Positions 34,174-46,175 of a DNA stretch of 64,000 nt are shown here, piece after piece. Under the pieces are notes generated by a model. That model had not been told where the DNA came from. It made no database searches and saw only the letters and a program-made list of their open reading frames with translations. Positions within the stretch are counted from its first letter, which is position 1; every line of letters starts with the position of its first letter. Position numbers and translations under genes: made by a program. The stretch comes from Chamaecyparis obtusa (lineage: Eukaryota > Streptophyta > Pinopsida > Cupressales > Cupressaceae), in the NCBI GenBank assembly GCA_027943335.1, contig BSBK01007845.1, forward strand, positions 682,001 to 746,000. The letters run 5' to 3'.

Positions 34174-35020
34174 ATGTACCTTGGTGACCCACTTTTGTTG
34201 TCACTCATTCAAATGCTACTCCAATAAATATATCAAGCTCTTATGATTAGTTCTCACCACAAACTTCCCACCCACCAAGTACTATCTCAACTTTGCCAAT
34301 GCATGCATGATGACAAATATTTCCTTATTACATATGGAGTACAACTTCTCATTATCCTTCAACTTCATTCTCTTTTATGTGATAGGATGTCTATTCTACA
34401 TAAGCACTGCACCAATTCCCTCACCTAAAGCATCACATTCTGACACAAAAAGGTCTAAGAGTTCTTATCACCTTCTTAAGCCTATCAAATCTTTCATGTG
34501 CATCATCAAACTATATGAAAGATTTGTTTTGTGTAATATTTGTGAGTTGATATGCAAACAGAGAAAATTCCTTAACAAATCTCCTGTAGTGAGAAAAAAG
34601 CCCAAGGAATCCTCTCAAATTTGAAACATTTATCAGTGGTGGCCAATAAAAAACCACCTATATCTTCTCCTGATGCACCTTGACCCCATTAGCCCTTATA
34701 ACATGTCCAAGATATAAAATCTTTGTCAATCCAAACTTGCATTTGGACTCCTTAACAAACAAATATTAATCCTCCATGATGCTCAAAACCTCATCCAAAT
34801 GTTGTAGGTGCTCCTCCCAAGACTTATTGAATATCATGATAACATCAAAGAACACAAAAAAAACTTACACAACTGCTTTTTAAAGATGTGGTTCATACAC
34901 GACTGGAACGTAGTAGGTGCATTAGTGAGGTCAAAAGACATCACCAAAAACTCATAATGTCCGTAGTGGAATATGAATGTTGTCTTGTGTACATCCTCCT
35001 CATGGACACGTATTTGATGG
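34174..35020 (-). pseudogene. Element C reverse transcriptase (second part) and RNase H
   Basis: Beyond the nested insertion the minus strand resumes with [42 protein letters not shown] and the YIDD region. The YIDD region reads [19 protein letters not shown], so the second catalytic Asp is Val. GLTKILYLGHVI and RNase H blocks follow down to 34174, with many breaks. Confidence 0.82.
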
Positions 35021-38000
35021 TGTTGGAGCTCAAAAATCATGAATATCTTTTTAGTCCAGATTTGTAAAATTTGTTTAAGTGTCAAAATTGCGCCTTTGAA
35101 GATCTTAAAAAGATGCCTAGTTTAAGTGCATAAAAAATGTGGATCTATTGATTCTCATGAGGAGTCACTTGGATAGGGTTTTCATCACCTATAATTTGAC
35201 ATATGTAATAGGTTTTAGGTCCTAGGTTTCATTTCTGACATGTTTTAGAAGTGGTCATTTGAAGGTGTCCTCGAAAATCTACATAAGGTGTGTTTCCCAA
35301 TTTTTCACTGAGTAGCCCACTTTGGTGTTATGCATCTTTTTCCCAGTGGTCAGTCATAACATGTGGGTTGTTGTATCATTCTATAGGAATGAGAGAGAGT
35401 CTTCATACATATTTTTAGTCCCCCATGTGCCCATTTGACCTATTTTCCAAAGCCATTTCGTTTGTAGATTGTTAAGTTTTACTAGGAGTGCATTGTCTAG
35501 ATTTCTGAATAGCCTACTTTGAGGCTTCGTAGTTCACACCCGATTTGAGGTCAAACATAATTGAATGTTGCACTACACTTTAGACTTGGAAGTGACCTTC
35601 CCCAAAGATTTTCAAGTTTTTTCCAATCCATTTGGTCACTTTCCTATGTTGTTTCCAAGTCAGTTTTCTACATATTTCACTGTTTTAGTCCTAAATATTC
35701 ATAACAGGTTGACATTGGTGTTTTTTGGTTTTTTAGCACTTGATCTAAAGGGAATGTTAATTATGGATTTACGTACCTTTTATGGAGGTGAATCAGTGCC
35801 GAAGTTTCCGGTTCCCAAAGATCTCAGTTGGAAGGTTTTCAAAGTTAGTTCTAAGGATGATTTACGCAGTTTGATAATGCATAAAGTTTCAATTTTCTGA
35901 GGGGCCATGTTTGGTCATTAACATATTTTGGCTTGGGTCTTTTCATGTCTTCTCCTTTGGCGTATGTGTTTATATGTTGGAGGTGAGCCTATACTCCAGA
36001 TGGCATGTTCCGGTGAGGCCATTTGATCAGTTTTCAAAGCCATTTTAAGAGGCTAGTTGATGTTATCTGGCAGTTGTACAAAGGTGTAAAAGGTGAATGA
36101 TGTGATTAAGTCTTCAATGCACCGTGACTTGTTTTCACTATGTACTTGCATCTGAAGTGAGCTAGAGGCAAAATAATAGTGTGAAGGGTGTCAGTTTTAA
36201 ATTCAGGCTCCCAAATTCTCATTCTTTTGGTGCACGAGATTACATTGGTTTTTAGGTCATCTACCTTTGTATGTTTTTCCTTTTTATTGTGTGCACTTAG
36301 ATTTGGGGTGCAAGTAACCAAAAATTTCATACTCAACAAAGAAGAAATGAAAGTCATACAGAGATGGTGTGGGTGCCTTAATTAATTTGAGGCTGCCAGT
36401 GGCTACTTCGTGCTTGTATAAGGAGCCAAACATTTGAAGGTATGTGTGCTACCAAGAAATGGAGTGCATGAGAGACTACAAATGAAATTGCTTGCAAGTT
36501 GGGGGTTTCATGCTACTCTGTAGTGGGCTGTGCACATAAGAAACAAAAAGTGAGTGAGACTCAATGGTGAAACCAACATAAGCCAGTGCTAAAGGGATGT
36601 AAGTTTATTAAAAACAAAGGGAAGGAGTGGCAGCTAGTTGAAAAGTGCGCGAGGCTTGAAATCCATCAAATTAGAAATGATATACATGTTGGGATGTAAT
36701 TTCTCTTTCCATTTAAGAAACTCCTTTGATGGTGCATGTGCTATAGAGATGGTGTGTGTGTTTCTTTTTTTTGTCTTGTGAGCGCATTCAGGAGTGAAGA
36801 TGGGTTGATGCATATCTTTTGATAAAGAAACATTTAAGGTAAAAGCTAAATAGAGAAACACAAAGAATAAAATAAATAGAATGCAATGTATGGCCAACAC
36901 ATTAAGATAGGGAGTATACACATAGGATGGTAGGTAAAACACCAACATAATGGAAAGGGAGACTCACACAATAAATAAAATGCATGAGTGTATTGCATGG
37001 CGTAAGGCAACACATGAAGAGGGAGGCTGCCAATTTGTTGGTAGACTCACACATCTTACTACTGGTGTGAGGTTGAAAATGAGCATGCCATTAAATGGAA
37101 GGGGTTGCATGAGTGTGCGAAGGGGGCTGCATGCATAAACATATGGGTGCATGAAGCCTGCACATGAAACAAAGAAGGATCTTTGCCAATCCAGTGTTGA
37201 TGCCTACTAATAAAAAAGTAAATGGGAGGTGTGTACGAATCAAACTGTGTTGATGGTTGTAGAGCTATGAGAGTTCTAGTAGCTAATGTGTGTGCTAGTT
37301 TGGAAGCACGTTTTAAAACCAGCAGGGAAAAGAAATAGAGGTGTGCACCTATGTTTGGTGTTGCACACATTTGGTAGGGGGTGCTACGCACCATAATTAG
37401 TGACTAGCGTAAGGCTCCAAACTAGTACGTGCCAACATAATCTTTGCCAAAGTTAATAGAGCTACTGGTGCATAAGGAAGCAATGAAGATTGGTTGGTGC
37501 ATGCTAAACTTATGGAAGAGCAGTAAGCAAAGGGAAATGAAAGGAGCTGGACACACACACAACCAAGAGAAAGGAAAACGTAGGGGGTGTGCATGTGGTT
37601 TTATCCCACATGCACCCTATTTTGGGTTTGTGTGATATTTAAATACTCCAACATCCTGAAGTAATGCAAAGTGAGAAAGATAGAGGCATGCTGAGCTCTG
37701 CCCTTGTGGGCCCACCTGGAAGTGTGTGCAGCTGGGTGCACTAGACAAATTTTTAAATGCAATATTTAAAAACTCTAAAAACTTAGTCCCACATTCATCA
37801 TGGAATGGGGATTTCAGGTGTTTATATGCCCAAGCACACACTAGATGATTAGAAGAAAGAGCAAGAGGCTCTGTAGGTGTGCCCGCATGGAGATGCCTCG
37901 GGAACCATGCTGATGGGCCAAAGACAAACAAATTTTGTAGACAAGTGGTGGATGAGGTGGACACGTGGTAGTTGTTCACTCAATCGCTCAATAAACTGGC

Positions 38001-39619
38001 ATTCAAAGGAAACATTATGCAATTCAACGAATGTGGTTAGTCGCCAGGTTGCCAGATGCTGGTGGTTAAGGACCAGGCATTCCGAGATTCAGAGATAACA
38101 TGGTCACGCAATCTTCCAATTCTTGGCGGCCTAAGGTGAAACATTCAGTGAATTGGAGACTACATGGTCACCTAATCTTTGAATCCCTAGCGGTCAAGGC
38201 TAAAGATTTAGAGATCATGAGAATGAGCTTGGTCGCGTGATTGCTAGAAGGTTAACCGTGGTTAAGATCTCATCCGAAGATTCAGAGACTAGTCTATTCT
38301 CTTGATTGTCAGACTTGACCATGGTTAGTGAATCCATTCTGAGATCTGGAGAATTTGAGAATTCACCCAATCTCCAAATTCAAGGTCAAATGCCAGGGTT
38401 AATTCTTAGCCAATCAGCTGGTGACACTTGGCAAATCCTGGTGGCTTATGTGTGCAAAATGCAGGAAAATGAGTATAAAGACTAGATTTAAAGTGCAAAA
38501 AAATTTAAATAAAGTGCATAGTCTTCACATTAGGATTAAATTCAAAAATTCTAATGATGGCCTTGCTCATAAAATTAATGCTTGATGATTCATTTTTTAT
38601 CCAAATATGGGCATGTAATATGTTTCCAAAAATGGCAGGAGATGAGGAATCTGATAGTAATGATTATTTTCAGTTTCAAAGTGGTGGGAAAGAGTAGTAA
38701 GGGCTGGTATTTTGAGATCAGAATTAAGTTTGTTGAAATGATTGCAGACATGTTGATCAGTTGGAGAGAATTAGTTAGAAGATCAAGTGCAAATCAAAGT
38801 TGGAGAGAGGCTTGGAGATATTTTGTGCAAAGAATGGACAGCTGTCAGTTGGCTCCAACTGACCACATTATCCTATATCTCAATTTTTCTTCATTGTTAC
38901 AGGGATGATGGAATAATCACTGCAGAGGCAGTATTCTGGGTTTTGAGCCCTTGTTTTTTGAGGTTTTCATGGTTTTTTGATTGTACTGAACCAGAGATTT
39001 TTGATAAAAAACTGTGGAATCCCAATCTTTTATTGGTGATGTCTTCATATGTATTGCATTAAATTCTTGGGTATTAGTTTGTAAGTTAATTTGATATGCC
39101 GGTTACAAGGTAACTGTGAGTTTGTGTTCTTAGTTTCTCTTGAGTGAATAAATCTTTGGCACAATTCTGAGAGTTTAACAGTGTATGTGAATCTGATGTC
39201 CAGGTAGGGGAGTGAGAGAATGATCTGTAAGGTATTTCATTTGGGTTTTATTTTTTTTGAATCCTAGGATTTCTCAGGATTTACTTTTATCTGACTTTGT
39301 TGCCCAATTGATAAGGCACTGGTCACTGCTTGTCTTTGCATCTTTCATCATCAAATCAAAATATCAATGACTATTTACTTTTATGTATATTGTAGAGCTG
39401 AGAAGATTAGGTTTGTATCAAGGATATAAACTAATGTTTTAATGCTTTGAAGAAGTAGATCCGATAGGTACACCTGCCTGTAGCCAAGAGCTCAAAGTGA
39501 AGAAGGAGTTTATCCTTGTTAATTAGTCTTTTCTTGCTAGAGTCAGGAGTTTATGAATCACAGAGTTCCATTTAAGCATTTAGGGTTTGTGTTAGATTCA
39601 ACAAGAAAAATAGCTAACA
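35021..39619 (+). mobile_element. 4.6-kb LTR-like insertion (probably solo LTR) in element C RT
   Basis: It begins TGTTGGAGCTCAAAAATC and ends AAAAATAGCTAACA. Flanks are GATGG (35016-35020) and TATGG (39620-39624), a 4/5 match. Removing it rejoins the RT codons for SRYH|QIRV. No pol, primer site or second LTR is visible. ORFs within it (for example 35565-35900) show no family motif. It may instead be a non-coding LARD with unrecognised internal structure. Confidence 0.65.
38030..38365. repeat. Degenerate tandem repeat of about 64 bp
   Basis: Units share GATTCAGAGA...ACATGGTCACSYAATCTT...AATYCYTRGCGGYC...AAG. At least four recognisable but strongly diverged copies lie inside the 35021 insertion, at GC content well above the surroundings. 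Confidence 0.6.
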
Positions 39620-39624
39620 TATGG

Positions 39625-39990
39625 TATCTTGATTGAAGATCTATCTTCAAAATGTAAATAACCCCTTGCAACTCGTCTAAAAACTCATTTATACATGAAA
39701 TGGGATATCGGTTCTTAATGGTCCTCTTATTCAAAGCATGATAATCAATGCATATCCATAGAGTACCATCCTTCTTCACCAGGACTATTGAAGAGGCAAA
39801 TAGACTAGAGCTACCTCTAATATGTCCCATGGAAAGTAACTCTTTAATCATTTTCTCAATTTCCTATTTGAAATGTCTCAAATGGCAATAAGGTGTGGTG
39901 GTAATAGGCTTTGCACCCTCCTCCAACTCTATCACATGCTCAAACCCATGACATGTGGCCTACCTGGAGGAATGTCTCTAAATACCCCTT
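39625..39990 (-). pseudogene. Element C reverse transcriptase, first part
   Basis: The minus strand gives MIKELLSMGHIRGSSSLFAS, VLVKKDGTLWICIDYHALNK, NRYPISCINEFLDELQG and LKIDLQSRYH, the first catalytic Asp block of gypsy RT. The insertion at 39619/35021 follows immediately. KDGTLWICIDY is the conserved RT fingers block. A stop just before MIKELL shows decay. Confidence 0.9.
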
Positions 39991-40069
39991 TGTCCTTGTC
40001 AAGCACATAGTGTATGTCTACATCATGATGTTGTTCCCTTCTTGGTGTAGATTTGGTGGACACAAAATA

Positions 40070-40318
40070 TTAGGCTTCCCACTCAATGTCATCACATCTA
40101 AGTATAGCCTCCATCCGATGAGTTGAAACAATCCTAGGTCCACCATCTGGCATAGCTTTTGGCACTAGCTTCTGGTCATCACTCATGAATTTTAGTGGTT
40201 TCTGATGATGATCAATTGTGTACCTTCGAATAGTCTGTAACCACTGCATACCCAAGATCACATCCAATCCCTCTAACTTGATGACATAAAATTCATCCGC
40301 CAAAGTGAAGTCACCCAA
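40070..40318 (-). pseudogene. Element C protease remnant
   Basis: The frame encodes FYVIKLEGLDVILGMQWLQT, the conserved C-terminal block of chromovirus protease (DVILGMDWL type), followed by the linker to RT. The DSG active site should lie just upstream (near 40450), where the frame is broken. Confidence 0.75.
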
Positions 40319-40561
40319 TTATATTCTAAGCCGAGGTATCCTCCTTGAACAATTTAGAAGATCACCACTTTCAACCTCCACATCAAATCTCAGAATCTCC
40401 TCAACCTATAATCCTTGTTTTTCCACTATGCACACCTCAATGAAGTTATGCATGACAACTGTATTGAATAGGAAAATAACTCGCTTCCCTATAATCACTC
40501 ATTTTAGGCAAAAATGATGACATGTAGGTAGTCCTAAAAGTGTGGCTATTGTAATAAGAGG

Positions 40562-41740
40562 CTAATCAGCTATATGTTCTTCTCTATTTTCCCCTATGGG
40601 CTGCTCATTACTCTCTTCATTATCATTGCTTTTAGACCGGCTATCCTCAATCTTCTCATCTTCACCCTTTAAGACAACCTCAATGTAATGAACTTTTCCT
40701 TTTCCAAGGCACCCGTGTTTGGGGGTCCAAGCTTCCTTACATGTAAAATAAAGTTTCTTCCTCCTCAACTCATTCCTAGTCTTTGTATCTAACTTGGGAG
40801 ACATATTTTTGGTCTGATTACAAGATTTCAAATTTGTTTTAGACCCCTTAAATTTTTTTTTGGGTGGCTGAATTGTAGAAGATGAGGTATGTAAATCAAG
40901 TTCCATCTGAATAGCCTCCTGTAGAGAGTTGGGTTGAAGGAATTTTATAAACACCTTAATCTTTTTACTCAATCCTTCAGTAAATAGAAGAACCTTCCTT
41001 TTCTTTGACATATCTGGAACCATCATTGAAATTCTCTGAAACTCATTGATAATAGAATCCAAGGAACCACTCTGTTTTAGTTGTGCCAACTCCCTCTAGT
41101 ATACTTCTATATCCTTTCTATTGAAATGAGCTATCAAATTATTACTAAGCTCCTTATATGAATTAATCAATCCATGGTCCTGAGTCACAAGTCCATGATG
41201 CTACCAATCATAGGCCACTCGATCTAAGTGCATAGTAGAAAAATTAATTTCCTCTATCTTCTTCATGGGCTTGAGTGTCAAGAGAGTATTCATCTTATGT
41301 ATCCAAGCTCTTGCAGTTTTCTTACCACTGCCATCATAATATTTAGGAAGTGACAACTTGTTCATAGCATGCTTTAGGTTCTTGTTATGAGTTTTAGGCC
41401 TATTATCTTGCCCGGTTCTCATCCTTTCCCTTTTCTTCTCCATATATTGAATAAAAGATAAATCTCCCTTAACATGCTCTGGGAGTAGGTTCCATTCATC
41501 ATGCATAGTCATTACATTATCATGAAATGCCACCTCTGCTTCAACATTATTCACTTCCTCCTCATCAACATCATCAACAAAAGTGGGCATCAAAGGACTA
41601 TTAGAAGAGTGTGTGCATGCTCTTTCACCCCATGAGGATCTAACTATGCTAGCACCATCACTATGACTACATTGAGATCTTCTTGGGGTTGCACTTAACT
41701 GTTGTATAGATATTGTAAGTTGTTGAAGAACATTGGCCAA
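40562..41740 (-). pseudogene. Element C gag
   Basis: Frame 41740-41201 has a Glu/Asp-rich N-terminal half and the gag core (KLSLPKYYDGSGKKTARAWI, LDRVAYDW), then a stop. Frame 41089-40562 has QLKQSGSLDSIINEFQRIS, LFTEGLSKKIKVFIKF and a zinc-knuckle-like CKEAWTPKHGCLGKGKVHYI. The latter is a variant of the CFTCKEPWxPGHRC motif with one Cys lost. It ends in an acidic tail. Confidence 0.85.
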
Positions 41741-42000
41741 CTGTTCCTGTCCTGTTTGAATTCCTCTTAAAGTATCTCTTACTTCCCTAGCCTCATCCCG
41801 TGGTGGGATATTATTCCTTCTATTGCCTATCTCTATAACCTATTCAGCATTGCTGGAAGAAGCACCAATCAAACTCAATACAGTTTTACCCTTAGGCTCT
41901 TATGGTGGTTGTCAAGTCTTCCATAGTTCCCTCTAATAATATATCTCCATCACTTGGATGCATTAACAATCTGATATAAACCCAAAGGCTAATAGGGCTT

Positions 42001-42013
42001 GGCTTTGATACCA
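42001..42013 (-). other. Primer binding site of element C
   Basis: The minus strand reads TGGTATCAAAGCC directly after the LTR end (...CTTACA), a near match to the initiator Met-tRNA primer site. Confidence 0.85.
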
Positions 42014-42014
42014 C

Positions 42015-43533
42015 TGTAAGATTCCTATTTAATTCGGTCTTATATTTTTAGTTTAGTAACATTTTCATTACATCAAGAAGTTGGTGTGTAGAGTCTAAAC
42101 TGATGTTTATAATTTTTCCTTGTGCCAAAATGTATTATAAAACACAAACAACTTGCATAGGTATTTTGTCAAACATATGTATGTTAATAGAAATCTGATG
42201 TATTTATTGGTAATCAAGAAGAAAGAACCAAATCATGTAACATTTAAGCTTAAATATTTACCAACATAGTAGAGCTTTATACATCAGCATCGCATCAAAT
42301 ACTTAGAAAGAAACTAGTTTTAGACCATGGTTCCTAATGGAGACAATATGTCAAACATATGATTGCTAACTTTCATATTATCAATGCACAATAGTAACAT
42401 TATAAAAAATAGTTTGCATGGTAAATTTACTTTGAAAATCTTTCCAAATTACCGAGACATTTCATCAAACATGTAGCAGACCTCTCTCAAGCTTAGAGTA
42501 GAGACATTTGATTATTTCAAACTTCCATATAAATTTAGATTGGAACAATTACAATGCAATGTCAGATGGCATAAGTTTCCATAATTTTAAATACCTCAAT
42601 ACAACAACCTTTAAATGGATAACCAGTCAAATTGATATTCTCTAGACAAGACCTTGTGACTGTGAATACTTAGATGGTTGGTGCAAGAACAACACTTGTC
42701 CAAAACTTGTTTTACAAGTCTTATTTTTTCCCATGTTTTCCAGTTCCATGTGAATGAATTCTTGTAACTAGTGTCCAAAGATGTTCAACAACAATGATAA
42801 GAAAAACTAACTTTGTTCTCCCAAATTCGACAGCCAGAATGCCTTAGACCCTAGATGTACAACCTCAACTGTCTCTAATATTCAGACGCCTCCATTTGGA
42901 TCATTCTCCCTATCAAATGCAACTTATAAAGGCTCTCAATGCCCATGTCCAACAATCTCTACCAATTTGTTTTGAAAAACTCCAAATTATCTTGTACTTT
43001 TTTCTATTCCATGACTTATTCGAGCTATAGAAATAATTATTTGTCCCCACAATCTGCGATTAGATCCAAATGTGAACTCTGACTAAATCCACCAAACTGG
43101 AGTGAGTTTTCTTTCAATCCCTCTTGGTCCCAAGGGTTTCTATCCTTAGAACAATCAAGTCATTGAGAAATCAGTAACAAGAGAAATAGCTTTGATATAT
43201 TTTCATCATAACATATCCCAAATGAGAGAACTTCAATTATATAGCCACTTAAGTCGGTGGATTCACTTACTTTTAGCAATGTGGGATAAAAAGTGACTTT
43301 TAATTTATAAAGCCAGTTACTAAAGTCACTTTAATTTTATGACGTCACTTTAAAACATAAATTAACTTTAATTTTATAAACCATAAAATAATATTTTACT
43401 ATTTTTTCCATTTCACCTCAAATAAAGCTATGATCGGAAAAACATCCCTTTAAATAAATTATTAGCCTATTGGGATGAGAAAATAGGCTAACCAATCTCC
43501 TGGGGAAATTATTGAGAAGAAGGGGACATTACA
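42015..43533 (-). repeat. 5' LTR of element C
   Basis: On the plus strand TGTAAGATTCC...GGGGACATTACA, 1519 bp. It is bounded by the primer site on one side and by unrelated sequence on the other. The last 416 bp match the 3' LTR fragment at 32216-32634. Confidence 0.85.
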
Positions 43534-43869
43534 CTCTACTTCTTTGGTACATTTAAGGTCGATGAGGTTATGATAGGTATTATTTCATGCATTAACAAGA
43601 TGGTGCCAGATGTTGAGGTAAGAGATTAAGTTCTTGATGAGTTGGAGGTGAGATTTACTAAATCTGATTTAGTCTATCTAATCCATGAATTTGGCAATGT
43701 TGACTCTCTAGAAACATCCATTTTACATACATTGCAATTAAATTTCTATTGTCTCATCTATCTATTTGGTGTAGGAGCACCTCAATAAATGAATGTAAGC
43801 CCAAGGACATTTTAGTTGCTAAGTAGGGTAGAAGTGATGTAATAAATCCCCAAGAGTCATTTGGGTGCA
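43534..43869. other. Spacer flanking element C, nothing recognised
   Basis: No domain, LTR end or repeat recognised. It continues at 44733 once the solo LTR is removed. Confidence 0.4.
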
Positions 43870-44727
43870 TGATGCAGGAGCATCCTGGGTGTAAGAGCAA
43901 TCTTGCATCACCCAAAAATATTTCTATTTTTATATTCAATAAGGGCTATTTTGTGCAGAGCTGCTATTTATGGAAAGTTACTATTTTTGGTAATTTTCGT
44001 ATGTACTCAGAATGATCTGATTTCTTTCTTGGAGGTTCATTTTGGTCATATAAGTCTGCCAGCAAAGTTTCATGGCTAGATCAGGTGTAGTTTTGAAGAT
44101 ATTGAAGATTTTCGGTATTGGCAGCAGGGTACAGAAACTTTGAACTCAGTTTTGAAGGCTTTAGAGGCCCCGGATGAGGTCAAAAATTTGGGTGACGGGC
44201 ACTTGCATGGGTCAAGCTTGTAGAACGCTTCGTGGCATTTCCGAAATGGGGTTATAATAGTCAATCGGGTCAACTGGTGATGACTTATGATCTCCGGAAG
44301 TTGGGTCACCTGAAATGGCGGAAAATAAATTTCCTTCAAAATTTCTGTTCGGGTTTCAAAAGTTATTTTGAGCCGACTTTGATGTAATAAATTGAAAAAT
44401 AAAATAATTCTAAGTTTGGTCGGCCCTTAGGGCTAAATTTCTGGAACCTTCCCAGGCGGTGGAAAGTTGCCTATATAAGGAAGGCTGTATTATTGTCTTA
44501 GGCAGTTCAGAATAGTTCTGGGTAGTAGATCTGCGTAATAGTTCGAGGCTTTGTCCTACAAAATATTGTAAGGGAATGCCCATGTGGCTTTGCATATTGT
44601 AATTCTGAAAGTTTGTAATTCCACATTTGTGGAGATAATAAGAAGCCAATTTTCTGTTCTTGCATATTGTTGTTGTTTCTCTATTTCTGTTATGTGTTTG
44701 TGGTATTAAGGGGAGTACCCTTCATCA
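43870..44727 (+). mobile_element. 858-bp solo LTR with GTGCA target duplication
   Basis: TGATGCAGGAGCATCC...GTACCCTTCATCA is flanked by perfect GTGCA copies at 43865-43869 and 44728-44732. No primer site or coding follows. A good TATA box lies at 44472-44479, followed about 30 bp later by a plausible R-region start, which gives the orientation. Confidence 0.88.
44472..44479 (+). promoter_or_regulatory. TATA box of the solo LTR promoter
   Basis: TATATAAG in a GC-moderate context (GCCTATATAAGGAAGGC) about 600 bp into the LTR is a typical position for the U3/R boundary. Whether it is active is unknown. Confidence 0.6.
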
Positions 44728-44732
44728 GTGCA

Positions 44733-46084
44733 AGATGTAATGGGTTAATTCAATTGTAAGACAAAGTTGGAAAAGTAGTAAATTTAGGACCTTTATGGTC
44801 GAATAGGGTCAAATGGGTGATGAATTGTCTATTTGGGTCATTTTTGAAGTAATAAAGTTGTCAAAAAGTTGTAATGACAACTTTGCAACTTTCGCGAAAA
44901 GTTGCATTTTGATGTTCCAATAGACACCCCATTTGAAATACGGTGGGAAGTGGTTACAATAATTGGGAATGATTTTTTAAAATGTTAGAAGACATTTGAT
45001 GTGAGGTTGGTGTATGTTGGGGTATGTGGGTGTAGTTGTGATATAAGAGAAGCAATAATACAATTGGAGTTTTCTGTATATTCACCTAAATTTTATATAT
45101 TGTTTTGATCGAGAAGTATGAATAAGTTGTAGATTGATGAATGTATGAGTGTTAGCTTTCAATTCAATTTGGTTTGAAGTTCTGAAGTAACCTCTATTTA
45201 ATTTGGAAAATAGATCTTTCTTGGGTGGTTTGAAATCCGCACATACCTAGGGCCCAGTGAAATCATGAATTGCGACCTATCATCCTCCAGCCAAATTCCT
45301 TGAAATTGTAAGGATTGATAGGTCTCCTATGCCTTGTAAAATTATGTTGCTCATTGGAGATTACAACAAGGTAGTGATTTTTGGCAAGTAGTCCTAGGTC
45401 TAGCATCTCAATGAGATAGACAGGATGATGTATGTTGAGAGGTTGAGAATTGATTGAAGCAATTATGGAAGGGTTTTGAATGTTGAGGAGACATTTTTTG
45501 GAGTGTGTTGGTGCAGTTTCTAGTTGGTGATAGACTTGTTTGATCAGGGAAGTTGAGACTTGTTAGCAAACTTGTGGAAGAGGTCTAACTGAGTCCTATT
45601 AGCCCTTTGGAAGTAGTACTAGTTGGGTAGGCTATAAATCATTTGGGAACCTATGATCAATGGGTTGTTTAGAACTCCCAAAAGGGTATTTTAAAAAACC
45701 TTTAGTTACTCTAGATCATCAGGGAGTCAAAAGTTATTACTTGATTACCTGATCAAGAGACCTAATTGTAATTAGGCTTGTTCAAGTGCATATGTGTCAA
45801 CAATTGTTGAAAGGTGGACTTGGGTTGTAGAATCTTGTTTCTTCTATGTTGTATGGTTGTAAGAACATCACTTCATAGGTCAATATGTTGGTTTGGTCTA
45901 GTGGGTCATTCAAACCCTTAAGAACTTGTGTATCCCACTAAAGCACTCAAGGGAGTATCAGTCTTGGTGATTTGTGTTAGTAGTTGGGTTGAAGGACCAA
46001 GATAGTGATCTTGATGGAGATTGCAAGACTTTTGAAACCCTTGTGTATAAGGGTAGTTGACCTACCCAATCCTTTTCCTCATCA
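44733..46084 (+). repeat. Probable 5' LTR and flank of element E
   Basis: Non-coding. It ends ...CTTTTCCTCATCA at 46084, 3 nt before a primer-site-like sequence and about 90 nt before gag, so at least its right part should be the element E 5' LTR. I cannot place the LTR start, and I see no matching 3' LTR. Confidence 0.45.
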
Positions 46085-46087
46085 TAT

Positions 46088-46099
46088 TGGTCTCAAAGA
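46088..46099 (+). other. Decayed primer binding site of element E
   Basis: TTGGTCTCAAAGA resembles TGGTATCAGAGC with substitutions, and it is placed correctly between a CATCA LTR end and gag. Confidence 0.55.
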
Positions 46100-46175
46100 A
46101 AGGAACTAGATCACTTAGGTAGTGTGATTCTAGTGTATATCAACAGGGGAGGAATAAAAATTCCTAGAGGCTAGC

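Larger units (their letters stand above)
32216..43533 (-). mobile_element. Element C: second chromovirus-type Ty3/gypsy, with 4.6-kb nested insertion
   Basis: The 5' LTR is 42015-43533 and the 3' LTR fragment 32216-32634. Gag, protease, RT, RNase H, integrase and chromodomain remnants lie in order on the minus strand. Without the 35021-39619 insertion the internal region is about 4.8 kb. The rest of the 3' LTR should lie beyond the copia insertion, but I do not recognise it in the window. Confidence 0.88.

Noticed and set aside
35565..35900. 111-codon plus-strand ORF inside the 35021 block
   Set aside because: No recognisable domain, and the surrounding block looks non-coding. The length is possible by chance here.
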